Source of the DNA: Patiriisocius sp047731265
Lineage (GTDB): Bacteria > Bacteroidota > Bacteroidia > Flavobacteriales > Flavobacteriaceae
Reading direction: 5' to 3'
Assembly: GCF_047731265.1 (NCBI RefSeq)
Contig: NZ_CP159835.1
Location: 1,674,001 to 1,738,000, forward strand
Length of the DNA stretch: 64,000 nt
Notes under the pieces: generated by a model
What the model was told of the DNA's origin: nothing
Database searches by the model: none
The model's input: only the letters and a program-made list of their open reading frames with translations
In this document: positions 34,419-43,051 of the stretch, piece after piece
Numbering within the stretch: position 1 is the stretch's first letter
How the letters are laid out: each line of letters starts with the position of its first letter
Translations under genes and position numbers: made by a program

Positions 34419-35156
34419 ATGATAAAATTCTTTAGAAAAATTAGACAAAAAACTCTGACTGAAAATAAGTTCGGAAAATATCTGACTTATGCAATCGGAG
34501 AAATTATTCTTGTCGTCATTGGAATTTTGATAGCATTGTCCATTAATAATTGGAATGAAAATAAAAAAAGCGAAAATCAACTTAATAATATTTACAATGA
34601 AGTTGAAACAAACCTAAAGTCTGACCTCTTAAATATAGATTATGTTATAAAGCAATATGAACAGTTAGAATTAAGACTTGAAAAAATGATTAAAGGAGAG
34701 TATTCAATTATTCCCTTGGATTCAATTAATGCTAATAATTATTCGGATTTTATTCCGAGCCAAAGAGATATAAATAATTTTATTTCCTTTGAAATTCAAG
34801 ATAAAGGTATAGGATTAATTAAAACCTATAATGACTTTAACACAAGCGGAAATAAAGACCGTACAAATGAAATTATTCAATTCTATAAAATTGCAGAACC
34901 TTTAAATATGGTACTTGAAAAATTAAAGGAAGAGTCATTTAATAATATAAAATATTTTGAGCAATTCTCTTGGTACCGTGACTATATGAATATCAAATAC
35001 AATCCAAGAACGATAGAATTTTTTGCAAAAAATGGAATTTTTAAAAATAAGGTTGTCACCTTTAGATTGATAGCGATTGAAAATTTTTTACCATTATTAA
35101 GAGAATATAAAAAATCAGCATCTATATTATTAGAAAAAATAGAAATAGCTGATTAA
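34419..35156 (+). CDS. Cassette 24: DUF6090 protein
   Basis: 245 residues. N-terminal signature MIKFFRKIRQKTLTENKFGKY followed by one membrane helix (GEIILVVIGILIALSINNW) and an extracytoplasmic helical domain, as in the flavobacterial DUF6090 family. Paralogues sit in cassette 31, whose 5' leader is nearly identical to this one. Confidence 0.88.
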   Translation: MIKFFRKIRQKTLTENKFGKYLTYAIGEIILVVIGILIALSINNWNENKKSENQLNNIYNEVETNLKSDLLNIDYVIKQYEQLELRLEKMIKGEYSIIPLDSINANNYSDFIPSQRDINNFISFEIQDKGIGLIKTYNDFNTSGNKDRTNEIIQFYKIAEPLNMVLEKLKEESFNNIKYFEQFSWYRDYMNIKYNPRTIEFFAKNGIFKNKVVTFRLIAIENFLPLLREYKKSASILLEKIEIAD

Positions 35157-35166
35157 GAATAACGAA

Positions 35167-35219
35167 AGCACAACAATGTATAAAGGGCATTAAAACGCCC
35201 TTTATACTCAACGTTGGCG
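35167..35219 (+). repeat. attC 24 (shortest, 53 bp)
   Basis: R'' AGCACAAC complements GTTGTGCT. Stem GTATAAAGGGC with GCCCTTTATAC. R' GTTGGCG at 35213. Confidence 0.88.
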
Positions 35220-35240
35220 TGCATTTGAAAAACGACAAAA

Positions 35241-35849
35241 TTGAGACACGATAAAATCGACATACCAAAATCAAAACAAAAGGAACGAGTTGTTAGAAAG
35301 ACTTGGCTGATTGAACCAATAATTGACTTTTTCTCCTATGTCGTTTTAGTTGGTGCTTACCCAATCCTATCAGGTTTTTTCTTCTTTGACCAATTAGAAA
35401 AAAAAGACCATTTAGTAGGAGCTTCAATTCTATTTGGACTCGCTTTTATTCTCGGTGGACTTCTACTCTATTCAATACTTAATCTTGACAGACTTAAACG
35501 ATTGAATGGTGAATTAAAAGACCGAAATCGACAAGCAATTAAAGACTTGACAGAAAAACTCGGTTGGACTTTACAGATTCACAATCAACAAGTATCTGTT
35601 ATATCGCCACCTTGGAGTTGGTTGTCGACAAATTGGGGACGGCAAGTTGTAATAATTTACGACCGACAAGACATTTTGATTAACTCTACAAGCTACGGAT
35701 TGCACGATATGAAATCTCCATTTCATTGGTTCGGGAATAGAAAATTAGAAAGGATTGTAATGGACAATTTTGAAAAAGAAATAAAAAACGACACGCCAAC
35801 AAAACCTATAAGCAATAGCGCCCTTCGGGACGCTACTGCTCATAGCTAA
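35241..35849 (+). CDS. Cassette 25: two-helix membrane protein
   Basis: 202 residues, start TTG 35241. Two membrane segments (FFSYVVLVGAYPILSGFFFF and LVGASILFGLAFILGGLLLYSIL) then a cytoplasmic domain with WTLQIHNQQVSVISPPWSW. Unknown family. The frame runs through almost the whole recombination site: the last 18 residues (ending ALRDATAHS) are attC-encoded. Confidence 0.62.
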   Translation: MRHDKIDIPKSKQKERVVRKTWLIEPIIDFFSYVVLVGAYPILSGFFFFDQLEKKDHLVGASILFGLAFILGGLLLYSILNLDRLKRLNGELKDRNRQAIKDLTEKLGWTLQIHNQQVSVISPPWSWLSTNWGRQVVIIYDRQDILINSTSYGLHDMKSPFHWFGNRKLERIVMDNFEKEIKNDTPTKPISNSALRDATAHS

Positions 35850-35859
35850 ACCGTTGTAT
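35793..35859 (+). repeat. attC 25 (short class)
   Basis: R'' ACGCCAAC complements GTTGGCGT. Stem CTATAAGCAATAGCGCCC with GGACGCTACTGCTCATAG around TTCG. R' GTTGTAT at 35853. Confidence 0.9.
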
Positions 35860-35876
35860 GCCATTAAATAAAACAA

Positions 35877-36446
35877 ATGAAAAACTTATTACATTATATT
35901 AAATCAAGAATTTCTCTGACCTCCGATGAAATTAGGCTAATAGAGAAACATTTTGTTTCAATTAATGTTCCATCAAATACAAGCCTTTTAAAGGCTGGAA
36001 GTGTAGAGCGATACGTATATTTTTTAAGCGAAGGAATTGTAAAAGGGTATCAAAACATAGATGGTAAATTGGTTGTTCAGCATTTAGTATCCGAACAGAA
36101 TTTCTTCACATCTTTAGATAGCTTTATGAGCGAAACCGCCTCCTCTGACTATTACGAAACCATTACTGATTGTAAACTGATAAAAATCTCTAAGCCTGAC
36201 TTCGAACTTTTACAAGAAGATACCACTTTTTGGAGTGATTTTGTAAAGAATGTAACCAACGAGCACTTAAGCGGCAAGGTAGAACGTGTTAAAGATTTTC
36301 AGGTTTTGACTGCTAAAGAGCGTTATCTGAAATTTTTAAAACAAAGTCCAAAATTAGCTTTAAACGTTTCTGTAGAGAATATCGCTTCTTTCCTAGGTAT
36401 GGAACCTCAATCTTTAAGTCGTATTCGCAAACAAATCACTTTCTAA
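35877..36446 (+). CDS. Cassette 26, gene 1: Crp/Fnr-family regulator
   Basis: 189 residues: a cyclic-nucleotide-binding beta roll (IEKHFVSINVPSNTSLLKAGSVERYVYFLSEGIVKGY) and a C-terminal helix-turn-helix (VSVENIASFLGMEPQSLSRIRKQ). Typical one-component regulator of Bacteroidota. It precedes an NAD(P)-dependent oxidoreductase it probably controls. Confidence 0.9.
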   Translation: MKNLLHYIKSRISLTSDEIRLIEKHFVSINVPSNTSLLKAGSVERYVYFLSEGIVKGYQNIDGKLVVQHLVSEQNFFTSLDSFMSETASSDYYETITDCKLIKISKPDFELLQEDTTFWSDFVKNVTNEHLSGKVERVKDFQVLTAKERYLKFLKQSPKLALNVSVENIASFLGMEPQSLSRIRKQITF

Positions 36447-36508
36447 CAAATGTTATTTTTAAACCTGTAATTACTGTTGAACTTTGCTCAAACAAAAAAT
36501 ATATAATT

Positions 36509-37513
36509 ATGAGCAACGAAATTTCATTAGTAACAGGTGCAAACGGACATTTAGGCAATAACTTAGTTAGATTATTACTTTCTGAAAACCAAAAAGTAAG
36601 AGCAACAGTAAGAAACATTAATAATCAAGAACCTTTTAAAGGATTAGATTGTGAAGTAGTACAAGCAGATATTACGGATAGAGAATCACTTAAAAAAGCT
36701 TTTAAAGGAATTACAAACCTATATGCTGTAGGCGCAAACTTTAGTATGTGGGCTAAAAATCCTAAAGTTGAAATTTATGACAACAATGTACAGGGGACTC
36801 AAAATGTGTTTGATATCGCAAAGGAATGTGGTATTAAAAATATTGTATACGTAAGTTCAGTAGCATCTTTGGACTTTACAAGATTGCCAGCAAATGTAGA
36901 TAACGGCTATAATAATGACAGGAGAAACTGGTATTACAACTCTAAAAATGATTCTGATAAACTTGCTATTGAGTTAGGGGAAAAATATGGAATCAGAACT
37001 GTAGTAATTTTACCTTCTGCAATGATTGGTAGTGAAGCTTATAAATTGAGCTATTCCAACAATCTTGTTTATCAAATTTTAAATGGAGAAATCCCTGTAG
37101 ATACCAATGTTACCCTAAATTGGGTAGATGTAAAAGATGTAGCTTTTGGTGCATACAAAGCTATGCTAAAAGGTAATAATGGAGAACGTTACATCTTATC
37201 GAACGAACAGCATACCACTTTACAAGAAAGTGTAAAAATAGCTTCTGAATTATACCCTGAATTAAAATTAAAAACACCCAAAAAAGTTCCTAAATGTTTA
37301 TTATACTCCGTAGCAGGTTTAATGGAGTTTACAAGTAAAATAACTGGGAAAGAACCACAATTGCAAAGACATTACTTAGATATGTTTTATGGCTTAAAAC
37401 AAGATTATGATATCACAAAATCAAAGGAAGAATTAGGCTATAATCCTAAACCTTCGAAAATAGCATTTATAGATGCGCTGGAATATTTGAAGAATGAATG
37501 GGGAAGGAAATAA
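36509..37513 (+). CDS. Cassette 26, gene 2: NAD-dependent epimerase/dehydratase-like oxidoreductase
   Basis: 334 residues, extended short-chain dehydrogenase fold. N-terminal TGANGHLGNNLVRLLL (Gly-rich NAD(P) site), catalytic YYNSK (Y-x3-K) near residue 147 and a IVYVSSVAS strand. Similar to dihydroflavonol-4-reductase-like enzymes; substrate unknown. Cytosolic. Confidence 0.9.
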   Translation: MSNEISLVTGANGHLGNNLVRLLLSENQKVRATVRNINNQEPFKGLDCEVVQADITDRESLKKAFKGITNLYAVGANFSMWAKNPKVEIYDNNVQGTQNVFDIAKECGIKNIVYVSSVASLDFTRLPANVDNGYNNDRRNWYYNSKNDSDKLAIELGEKYGIRTVVILPSAMIGSEAYKLSYSNNLVYQILNGEIPVDTNVTLNWVDVKDVAFGAYKAMLKGNNGERYILSNEQHTTLQESVKIASELYPELKLKTPKKVPKCLLYSVAGLMEFTSKITGKEPQLQRHYLDMFYGLKQDYDITKSKEELGYNPKPSKIAFIDALEYLKNEWGRK

Positions 37514-37515
37514 AC

Positions 37516-37711
37516 GGCATACAACAAGGTATAAAAAACATAGGGCATTTGTGGCTTAACCGAAAGTTTATGGCTATTTACAAAGTCCACTAAATATAAA
37601 ATTTAACTTTTAATGGAAATATAAAAGCAAAATATTTATATTTAGCTAAGTAACAAACCGAAACGAAAGTGCTTTTTAACTGCCCTACGTTTCTTATACT
37701 TAACGTTAGCA
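37516..37711 (+). repeat. attC 26 (class D)
   Basis: R'' GGCATACAAC complements GTTGTATGCC. Arms GTATAAAAAACATAGGGC and GCCCTACGTTTCTTATAC. R' GTTAGCA at 37705. Confidence 0.9.
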
Positions 37712-37726
37712 CACATAAAAACAAAA

Positions 37727-38911
37727 ATGAGAAAACTATTTACCCTACTAATATTAACAATTTTTTTTAATACATCATATGGACAAAATGAGAAGGATAT
37801 CATCATTGGAAAAAGATTAACAATCAAATCTGAAATACTTAATTCAGATAGAGAAATTTCAGTATACCTTCCTAATTCTTACAATGAAAATAATTATATA
37901 AATTACCCTGTACTATATCTTTTAGATGGAAGAAAGTTTTTTAATTCATTTTCAGGAGTAATTACACAATTAAGTAGTGATGCTAGTCCACAAATACCTG
38001 AAATGATTGTTATAGGGATTACGAGTCAAGACCGAGTTAAAGATTCTTCTCCTACAAATTCCTTAATTGGTTACACAAAGGAAGCGGAAAAAGGATTAGA
38101 AGTTAGTGGAGGTGCAGATGACTTTCTGAAATTTATTCAAAAAGAGTTAATTCCATTTGTTGAACATAAATACAGGACTAATTCATATCGGACTTTTGTA
38201 GGTTATTCATTTACAGGTTTACCTGTTTTACAAGCTTTATTTTCAATTCCTGAAACATTTAACTCTTATTTAGTAATTGATTTTAGTGCGTGGTGGGACA
38301 ATGAGGTAATGATGAAACGTCTCAAGAATTTTTCTAAAGAATACAAAGGTTCTAAACGAGATATTTTCTTCACAACCGTAGATAGGGTTTCGAATAAAGT
38401 TTACCCTGAAGAGTATAATCCTGGATGGACTTTTATTCAAGAATTTGAACAAACTCTTCCAACTAATATTAGTTTTGATTATAAAAAATATAAGTACAAA
38501 AAAGAGAATCATCATTCTATGCCTCTAATTTCATTTATTGATGGTATGAAATATATTTTTAGAGGGCATATGGTAAATTATGATGAAATGTACACCAATC
38601 CAGAACTGATAAAAACAAAGTTTTCTAAACTTTCAGAACGACTTGGCTATAATATTTATTTGCCCGAAGGACTAATTAATTATTATGGTAATTTATTTCT
38701 ATATAATCGACCAGATATTGAAAAAGCAATTTTTTACTTTAATTACAACACTCAAAACTATCCCTTATCGAGCAGTGCTTGGAGTAATTTAGCTAAAGCT
38801 TATAAAATTAAAGGAGATAAAATAAAGGCAGAAAGCTTTTATCAAAAAGCATTAAAATTAAATCCGAAAAGTATTGACATAAAGAAAAGATTGGAAGAAC
38901 TGAAAAATTAA
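37727..38911 (+). CDS. Cassette 27: secreted esterase with TPR end
   Basis: 394 residues. Signal MRKLFTLLILTIFFNTSYGQ; alpha/beta-hydrolase of the esterase-D/siderophore-hydrolase type (REISVYLPNSYNENNYINYPVLYLLDGR, nucleophile in VGYSFTG, acid and His towards KKENHHSMP). The C-terminal 90 residues carry TPR-like helices (SAWSNLAKAYKIKGDKIKAESFYQKAL). The nucleophile elbow is GYSFT rather than GHSLG. Likely periplasmic ester hydrolase. Confidence 0.85.
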   Translation: MRKLFTLLILTIFFNTSYGQNEKDIIIGKRLTIKSEILNSDREISVYLPNSYNENNYINYPVLYLLDGRKFFNSFSGVITQLSSDASPQIPEMIVIGITSQDRVKDSSPTNSLIGYTKEAEKGLEVSGGADDFLKFIQKELIPFVEHKYRTNSYRTFVGYSFTGLPVLQALFSIPETFNSYLVIDFSAWWDNEVMMKRLKNFSKEYKGSKRDIFFTTVDRVSNKVYPEEYNPGWTFIQEFEQTLPTNISFDYKKYKYKKENHHSMPLISFIDGMKYIFRGHMVNYDEMYTNPELIKTKFSKLSERLGYNIYLPEGLINYYGNLFLYNRPDIEKAIFYFNYNTQNYPLSSSAWSNLAKAYKIKGDKIKAESFYQKALKLNPKSIDIKKRLEELKN

Positions 38912-38915
38912 ATAC

Positions 38916-39050
38916 GTGTGCTAACACCGTATAAAATTAATTGCTGGTTTTAGTCTACTTATGAATGTTCTCGCGGACTTTCTATGTGTGATTTATTTGC
39001 TAAATTAGGTGCTTAAAACACGCAACTAATCTTATACAACAACGTTGGCA
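38916..39050 (+). repeat. attC 27 (class B)
   Basis: R'' GTGTGCTAAC complements GTTAGCACAC. Arms GTATAAAATTAATTGC and GCAACTAATCTTATAC. R' GTTGGCA at 39044. Confidence 0.9.
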
Positions 39051-39174
39051 ATAATTAAAACAAACTCAACTAATAGTAACAAAATTTAATATTATTCGTC
39101 TTCTTACTAAAGCAACTTTCTCAACATTCGCATAAATTGAAAAAAAAACCTTAAAAGCATATAAAAATAAGTTT

Positions 39175-40374
39175 ATGAAATATACTATCTTATTAAGTTT
39201 TCTCTTGATTATAACAAGTTGTAAAAAAAGTGAAGAATCAAAAAAAACAAATGAGGAGTCTATTGAACAAGTTCAAGTAAGACTTAAAAAATCTGGATTA
39301 CCTCTTCAAACAAGTGTTTCTTTTTTGAGTAAACTAATTCAAGCAAATGATAAAACTTACCTCGCTTATGAATTGAATGTTTTAAATAATTTCAAAGCCT
39401 CTTTAGACTTAAGGAAAGTTGAAATATTTAATTTACTAGAGCCCGAATTACCGATTGCTATATTTGATTCTATATACATAAATGAAAATTTTGACAGACC
39501 AGGTTTAAGCAACGAAAATGACTTAAATCTAATTTCTGCAAATCAATTTGGAATTCTTAATCTAAACCTAGAGTTCAAGGAGAGCAATACTATCCCTAAA
39601 AAAATATTTCATAAACTACATTTTAAAGTACAAAAAGGGAATGGAGAATCTATGATGTACCCTATGGAAACAACAATCATAAATATTCCAGATAAAACAA
39701 ATCTTACGTTAGGACTACCATTTAACAAAAAAGGAAAATGGCTTTATGAAGCCGAAGGTCATAAAAACAGTAGATTTTTAGCCGAAGGAAGACCAACATA
39801 CCCACAACGCTTTGCCATTGATTGGATATTTGTAAACAATAATGAAGAATTTTCAAAAAATAATACAAAAGAAAATAAAAATTGGCACACCTATGGACTT
39901 GAATTAATATCAGTTGCTGATGGAATTGTTATAGACGTAAAGGATGGTATGATAGAAAATGAACCGCTATCTGAAGAAATGGCTGTGCGTATTACAAGAG
40001 AGACCATTGGTGGGAATTATGTTATCATAGATATTGGAAATGATATTTATGCTTTTTATGGACATTTAATCCCGAATAGTCTTAAAGTAAATATTGGAGA
40101 TAAAGTAGAAAAAGGACAAGTAATTGGTTTATTGGGTAATAGTGGAAATTCAGACTTACCGCATTTACATTTTCATTTAGAGTCCAAAAGCGATATATTC
40201 TTTGGCGGAGAAGGAATCCCATATCACATTAAAGAATTCACACAACTAAAAGACTATTCAGCCGAAGAAGTGTCAAGTTTATTTCATAACAATCACGTTC
40301 CATTGGATTCATTAAGACCAATTGAAAAAAGTAATGAATTGCCAATTGGATATGGGTTAATCGAAATAAAATAA
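39175..40374 (+). CDS. Cassette 28: M23-family peptidase lipoprotein
   Basis: 399 residues. Lipoprotein signal MKYTILLSFLLIITSC; a beta domain; then an M23/LytM domain with AFYGHLIPNSLKVNIGDKVEKGQVIGLLGNSG and the zinc motif HLHFHLE near residue 336. LytM enzymes cut peptidoglycan cross-links; the first His-Asp pair is hard to assign, so activity is uncertain. Membrane-anchored in the periplasm. Confidence 0.88.
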   Translation: MKYTILLSFLLIITSCKKSEESKKTNEESIEQVQVRLKKSGLPLQTSVSFLSKLIQANDKTYLAYELNVLNNFKASLDLRKVEIFNLLEPELPIAIFDSIYINENFDRPGLSNENDLNLISANQFGILNLNLEFKESNTIPKKIFHKLHFKVQKGNGESMMYPMETTIINIPDKTNLTLGLPFNKKGKWLYEAEGHKNSRFLAEGRPTYPQRFAIDWIFVNNNEEFSKNNTKENKNWHTYGLELISVADGIVIDVKDGMIENEPLSEEMAVRITRETIGGNYVIIDIGNDIYAFYGHLIPNSLKVNIGDKVEKGQVIGLLGNSGNSDLPHLHFHLESKSDIFFGGEGIPYHIKEFTQLKDYSAEEVSSLFHNNHVPLDSLRPIEKSNELPIGYGLIEIK

Positions 40375-40419
40375 ACAAAGGCTAACAAAGTACTGTGCTA
40401 AAAAACAAGTAAAAACTCA

Positions 40420-41391
40420 TTAATTTTTCACTAAAGTACTTCTATAGGTATGATCATATGTTAACCCTGATTTCGCTATTGCAAAAACTTGTTTTAGCAG
40501 CTTGTTACAAACTGCAATTAACGCCAATTTTTTGCTCTTTCCTTTTGCCACGATTCGCTCATAAATATCCCGACAAGCCTTGTTGTATTTACAGGCGGTA
40601 AAACTGCACATAAATAATAGATTTCGAAGTTTTTGATTGCCTATTTTGCTTATTCGAGGTCTCCCTTTTACACTGCTTCCACTCTGTCTGATCAATGGAG
40701 TCAATCCTGCATAACTACACAATTCGCTTGCACTTGTGAAACGATCGAGTCCATCTGTCAAAACAACTAACATCAAAGCAGTTTTATTACCAATTCCTGG
40801 GATGCTTTTTATGCGTGTTAAAACATCTTGATGCACTTGTTTAACTAAAATTAATAGTTTTTCTTCCAAGGTTTTTATTTCCTTTTGAACGTGTTTCAAA
40901 CTTCGCTTTAAAGACCCTACAACCAATTTGCTGGGATTACCTAAAACAGTCTCTCCATGTAATTTGTTTTTTAGCATTGTGCTCTGTTTTGTATATACAG
41001 AAAGAAGTCTTGTCATTTGAAGACATTCTATTTGATGCTTAGAATTACCCTGCCAAAGCTTCAACTCAACCTGTCTAGCGTACTCACATATAAGTTTTGA
41101 ATCGCTCTTATCGGTCTTTATCTTCGATAATTTCATCTGGATAAATCGTTTTACAGATAATGGATTCTCTACCGATACTTTAAAACCTGACTCAAGTAAA
41201 TAATAGGCCAGTTGATAGTGATAATAACCTGTAGCTTCCATCACACAATGACTATTAATATCTAAGAGTTTTATAAACTTCTTAAACCCTGTTACATTGT
41301 TTTTAAACTGATAGTAATTACCGTCAGAATCCGTAACATCGAAAACTAAATAACTAATGTCAATTCCAAAATATTTAATATCTTTATTCAT
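40420..41391 (-). CDS. IS110-family transposase (copy A)
   Basis: 323 residues. N-terminal RuvC-like DEDD domain (FGIDISYLVFDV, VMEATGYYHY, KTDKSDSKLICEYA) and C-terminal Tnp_20 domain with the catalytic Ser region (SYAGLTPLIRQSGSSVKGRPRISKIGNQKLRNLLF). Full length. Acts with a bridge RNA in this family. Confidence 0.95.
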   Translation of the reverse strand: MNKDIKYFGIDISYLVFDVTDSDGNYYQFKNNVTGFKKFIKLLDINSHCVMEATGYYHYQLAYYLLESGFKVSVENPLSVKRFIQMKLSKIKTDKSDSKLICEYARQVELKLWQGNSKHQIECLQMTRLLSVYTKQSTMLKNKLHGETVLGNPSKLVVGSLKRSLKHVQKEIKTLEEKLLILVKQVHQDVLTRIKSIPGIGNKTALMLVVLTDGLDRFTSASELCSYAGLTPLIRQSGSSVKGRPRISKIGNQKLRNLLFMCSFTACKYNKACRDIYERIVAKGKSKKLALIAVCNKLLKQVFAIAKSGLTYDHTYRSTLVKN

Positions 41392-41407
41392 AAGAAAATG
41401 TGTTTTT

Positions 41408-41570
41408 GAAAGGACAGACTACGCGAGTTTCAACGACTTAAAATCGAGGTCTAAAAGCCTCATAGAACTGTTCGAAATCTGTGTAGAAAAGAGAGGGGAT
41501 TTACAATGTTGACGAGATCTATAGTCTCTGCGTATATATTAACCTTATTCCTCTCTTTTGTTCTTTCTGT
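41408..41570 (-). ncRNA. Putative bridge RNA of IS110 copy A
   Basis: Conserved non-coding leader upstream of the transposase with an AAAGAGAGG/CCTCTC stem. Its loop carries the complement of CGTATATA (plus strand 41531-41538), matching the flank CCGTATATAA at 41605. The loop also contains GUCAACA, similar to the other side of the target. Confidence 0.6.
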
Positions 41571-41773
41571 TTATTAGCTAAATATAATAGATTGTAAACT
41601 TAAGCCGTATATAATTTATTGCTAGTTCTAGCGTACTTACGAAAATCCTCGCGGATTTTCTATTCGGTTTTTATTTACTAAATTACGTGCTAAACCACGC
41701 AACAAACCATATACAACAACGTTGGCAAACATATTGACCCGTCCTGAAATAAGGCTACATAATTTTAAACATT

Positions 41774-42145
41774 ATGTATAGAAATGACAAAGTAATTAGA
41801 CGTTACAGTGAACCTTTTAAATTAAAAATTTTAGCCGAACTTACTATCGGTAAACACACAAAGAGTGAACTTTGTAAACTCTACGCTATTGCACCTACAA
41901 CAGTAAATGTGTGGATTAAAAAGTACAATCGTAAAGACTTAATGAACACCAGAGTAAAAGTGGAAACTAAAGACGAAATATCTAGAATTAAAGCGCTTCA
42001 AAAGGAAATTGAACAGCTTAAAAAATTACTACTAAAAAAAGATCTCGATGCCATGGTAGAAGAGTCCTATCTAGAAGTAGCTGCTGAAGATTTGGGCTAC
42101 AAATCTATTTCTGAACTAAAAAAAAAGCTAAGTATAAAGCCTTAA
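41774..42145 (+). CDS. IS3 OrfA
   Basis: 123 residues; helix-turn-helix (FKLKILAELTIGKHTKSELCKLYAIAPTTVNVWIKKY) and leucine-zipper tail. Ends after an A9-G run (42118-42127), a slippery site for -1 frameshifting into OrfB. Confidence 0.92.
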   Translation: MYRNDKVIRRYSEPFKLKILAELTIGKHTKSELCKLYAIAPTTVNVWIKKYNRKDLMNTRVKVETKDEISRIKALQKEIEQLKKLLLKKDLDAMVEESYLEVAAEDLGYKSISELKKKLSIKP

Positions 42146-42996
42146 TCAAAGCTAAAGAGAAATCTAAGGGATTTGCTTCTTTAACGACCATATCTAATTG
42201 TTTTGGACTTAAACGTAATGCGTATTACAAGCATAAAAAAAGAGCTGATAAACGTTTAATCCTAGAACAACAGATTATAAATATTGTTAGAAAAAGACGT
42301 AAATTCCTTCCTAGAGAAGGTGTGCGTAAACTTACTAGGTCCCTAGATAAAGAGTTTATTAATGCTAATATTAAAGTTGGTAGAGATACTTTATTTAAAA
42401 TACTTAGAAAGCATAATATGCTTACTCTTAGAAAGAAAACCAGTGCTAGAACCACTAACTCGCATCATCGTTTTTATAAGTATAGTAATATTATAAAAGG
42501 CATAGAAATAACAAGACCTAATCAGGTTTGGGCATCTGACATCACATACATTAGAACCGTAAAAGGATTTTGTTATCTAGCATTAATAACTGATATGTAC
42601 TCTCGAAGAATAGTGGGCTATGACCTGAGTGATAGCTTAGAACTAAAAGGATGCGTGAGAGCGCTTAATAAAGCCATTTATCAAGCTAAAAACATTAAAA
42701 GACTCATACATCACTCTGATAGAGGAATACAGTATTGTAGCAATGTATATACGCAGATATTGAAAAGAAAAAAGATAGATATTAGTATGACTGAAGAAAA
42801 TCATTGTTACGAAAATGCAATGGCAGAACGTGTAAATGGCATCTTAAAAGATGAATTTTATTTAGACCAAACCTTTGACAACGTGAGTCACGCAAAGAGA
42901 GCTGCAAAAAATGCAATTAATTTATACAACGAAATAAGATTACATTTATCTTTAGACTATAAAACACCGAATATGGTATATAAATTATCAGCTTAA
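42121..42996 (+). CDS. IS3 OrfB transposase (made by -1 frameshift)
   Basis: Open from the slippery A-run in the -1 frame. HTH_21 region (REGVRKLTRSL), then the DDE core: D in WASDITYIRT, D in IHHSDRGIQYCS and E in NAMAERVNGILKDEF with DD35E spacing. Intact, so the element may be active. Confidence 0.92.
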   Translation, partial: KKAKYKALIKAKEKSKGFASLTTISNCFGLKRNAYYKHKKRADKRLILEQQIINIVRKRRKFLPREGVRKLTRSLDKEFINANIKVGRDTLFKILRKHNMLTLRKKTSARTTNSHHRFYKYSNIIKGIEITRPNQVWASDITYIRTVKGFCYLALITDMYSRRIVGYDLSDSLELKGCVRALNKAIYQAKNIKRLIHHSDRGIQYCSNVYTQILKRKKIDISMTEENHCYENAMAERVNGILKDEFYLDQTFDNVSHAKRAAKNAINLYNEIRLHLSLDYKTPNMVYKLSA

Positions 42997-43051
42997 TTCA
43001 ATTTTAACCTGTAGCCGTATTTCAGGACAAGACATATAAAGACATTAAATA

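Larger units (their letters stand above)
40388..41604 (-). mobile_element. IS110-family element, copy A
   Basis: About 1217 bp from AAGTACTG (40388) to CTTAAG (41604). One transposase gene, a short right end and a 213-bp non-coding leader, the layout of the IS110 group. Inserted between AACA and CCGT of attC 28. Roughly 85-90 percent like copies B and C by eye. Confidence 0.88.
40380..41727 (+). repeat. attC 28 (class B), split by IS110 copy A
   Basis: R'' GGCTAAC (40380-40386) pairs with the cassette start GTTGGC through one G-U. The remaining arm CCGTATATAATTTATTGC resumes at 41605 and R' GTTGGCA is at 41721. Nested GAAAATCCTCGCGGATTTTC hairpin intact. Confidence 0.85.
41735..43034 (+). 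mobile_element. IS3-family element
   Basis: 1300 bp with 25-bp imperfect terminal inverted repeats: left 41735-41759 and right 43010-43034 share GTCCTGAAAT and GGCTACA with few mismatches. Flanking TAT repeats suggest a 3-bp target duplication. Inserted 14 bp into cassette 29, ahead of its gene. Confidence 0.88.

Noticed and set aside
40388..41604. IS110 copies as IS1111-attC elements
   Set aside because: They share the attC target, but the long non-coding stretch lies upstream of the transposase and no subterminal inverted repeats were seen, which fits the IS110 branch better.
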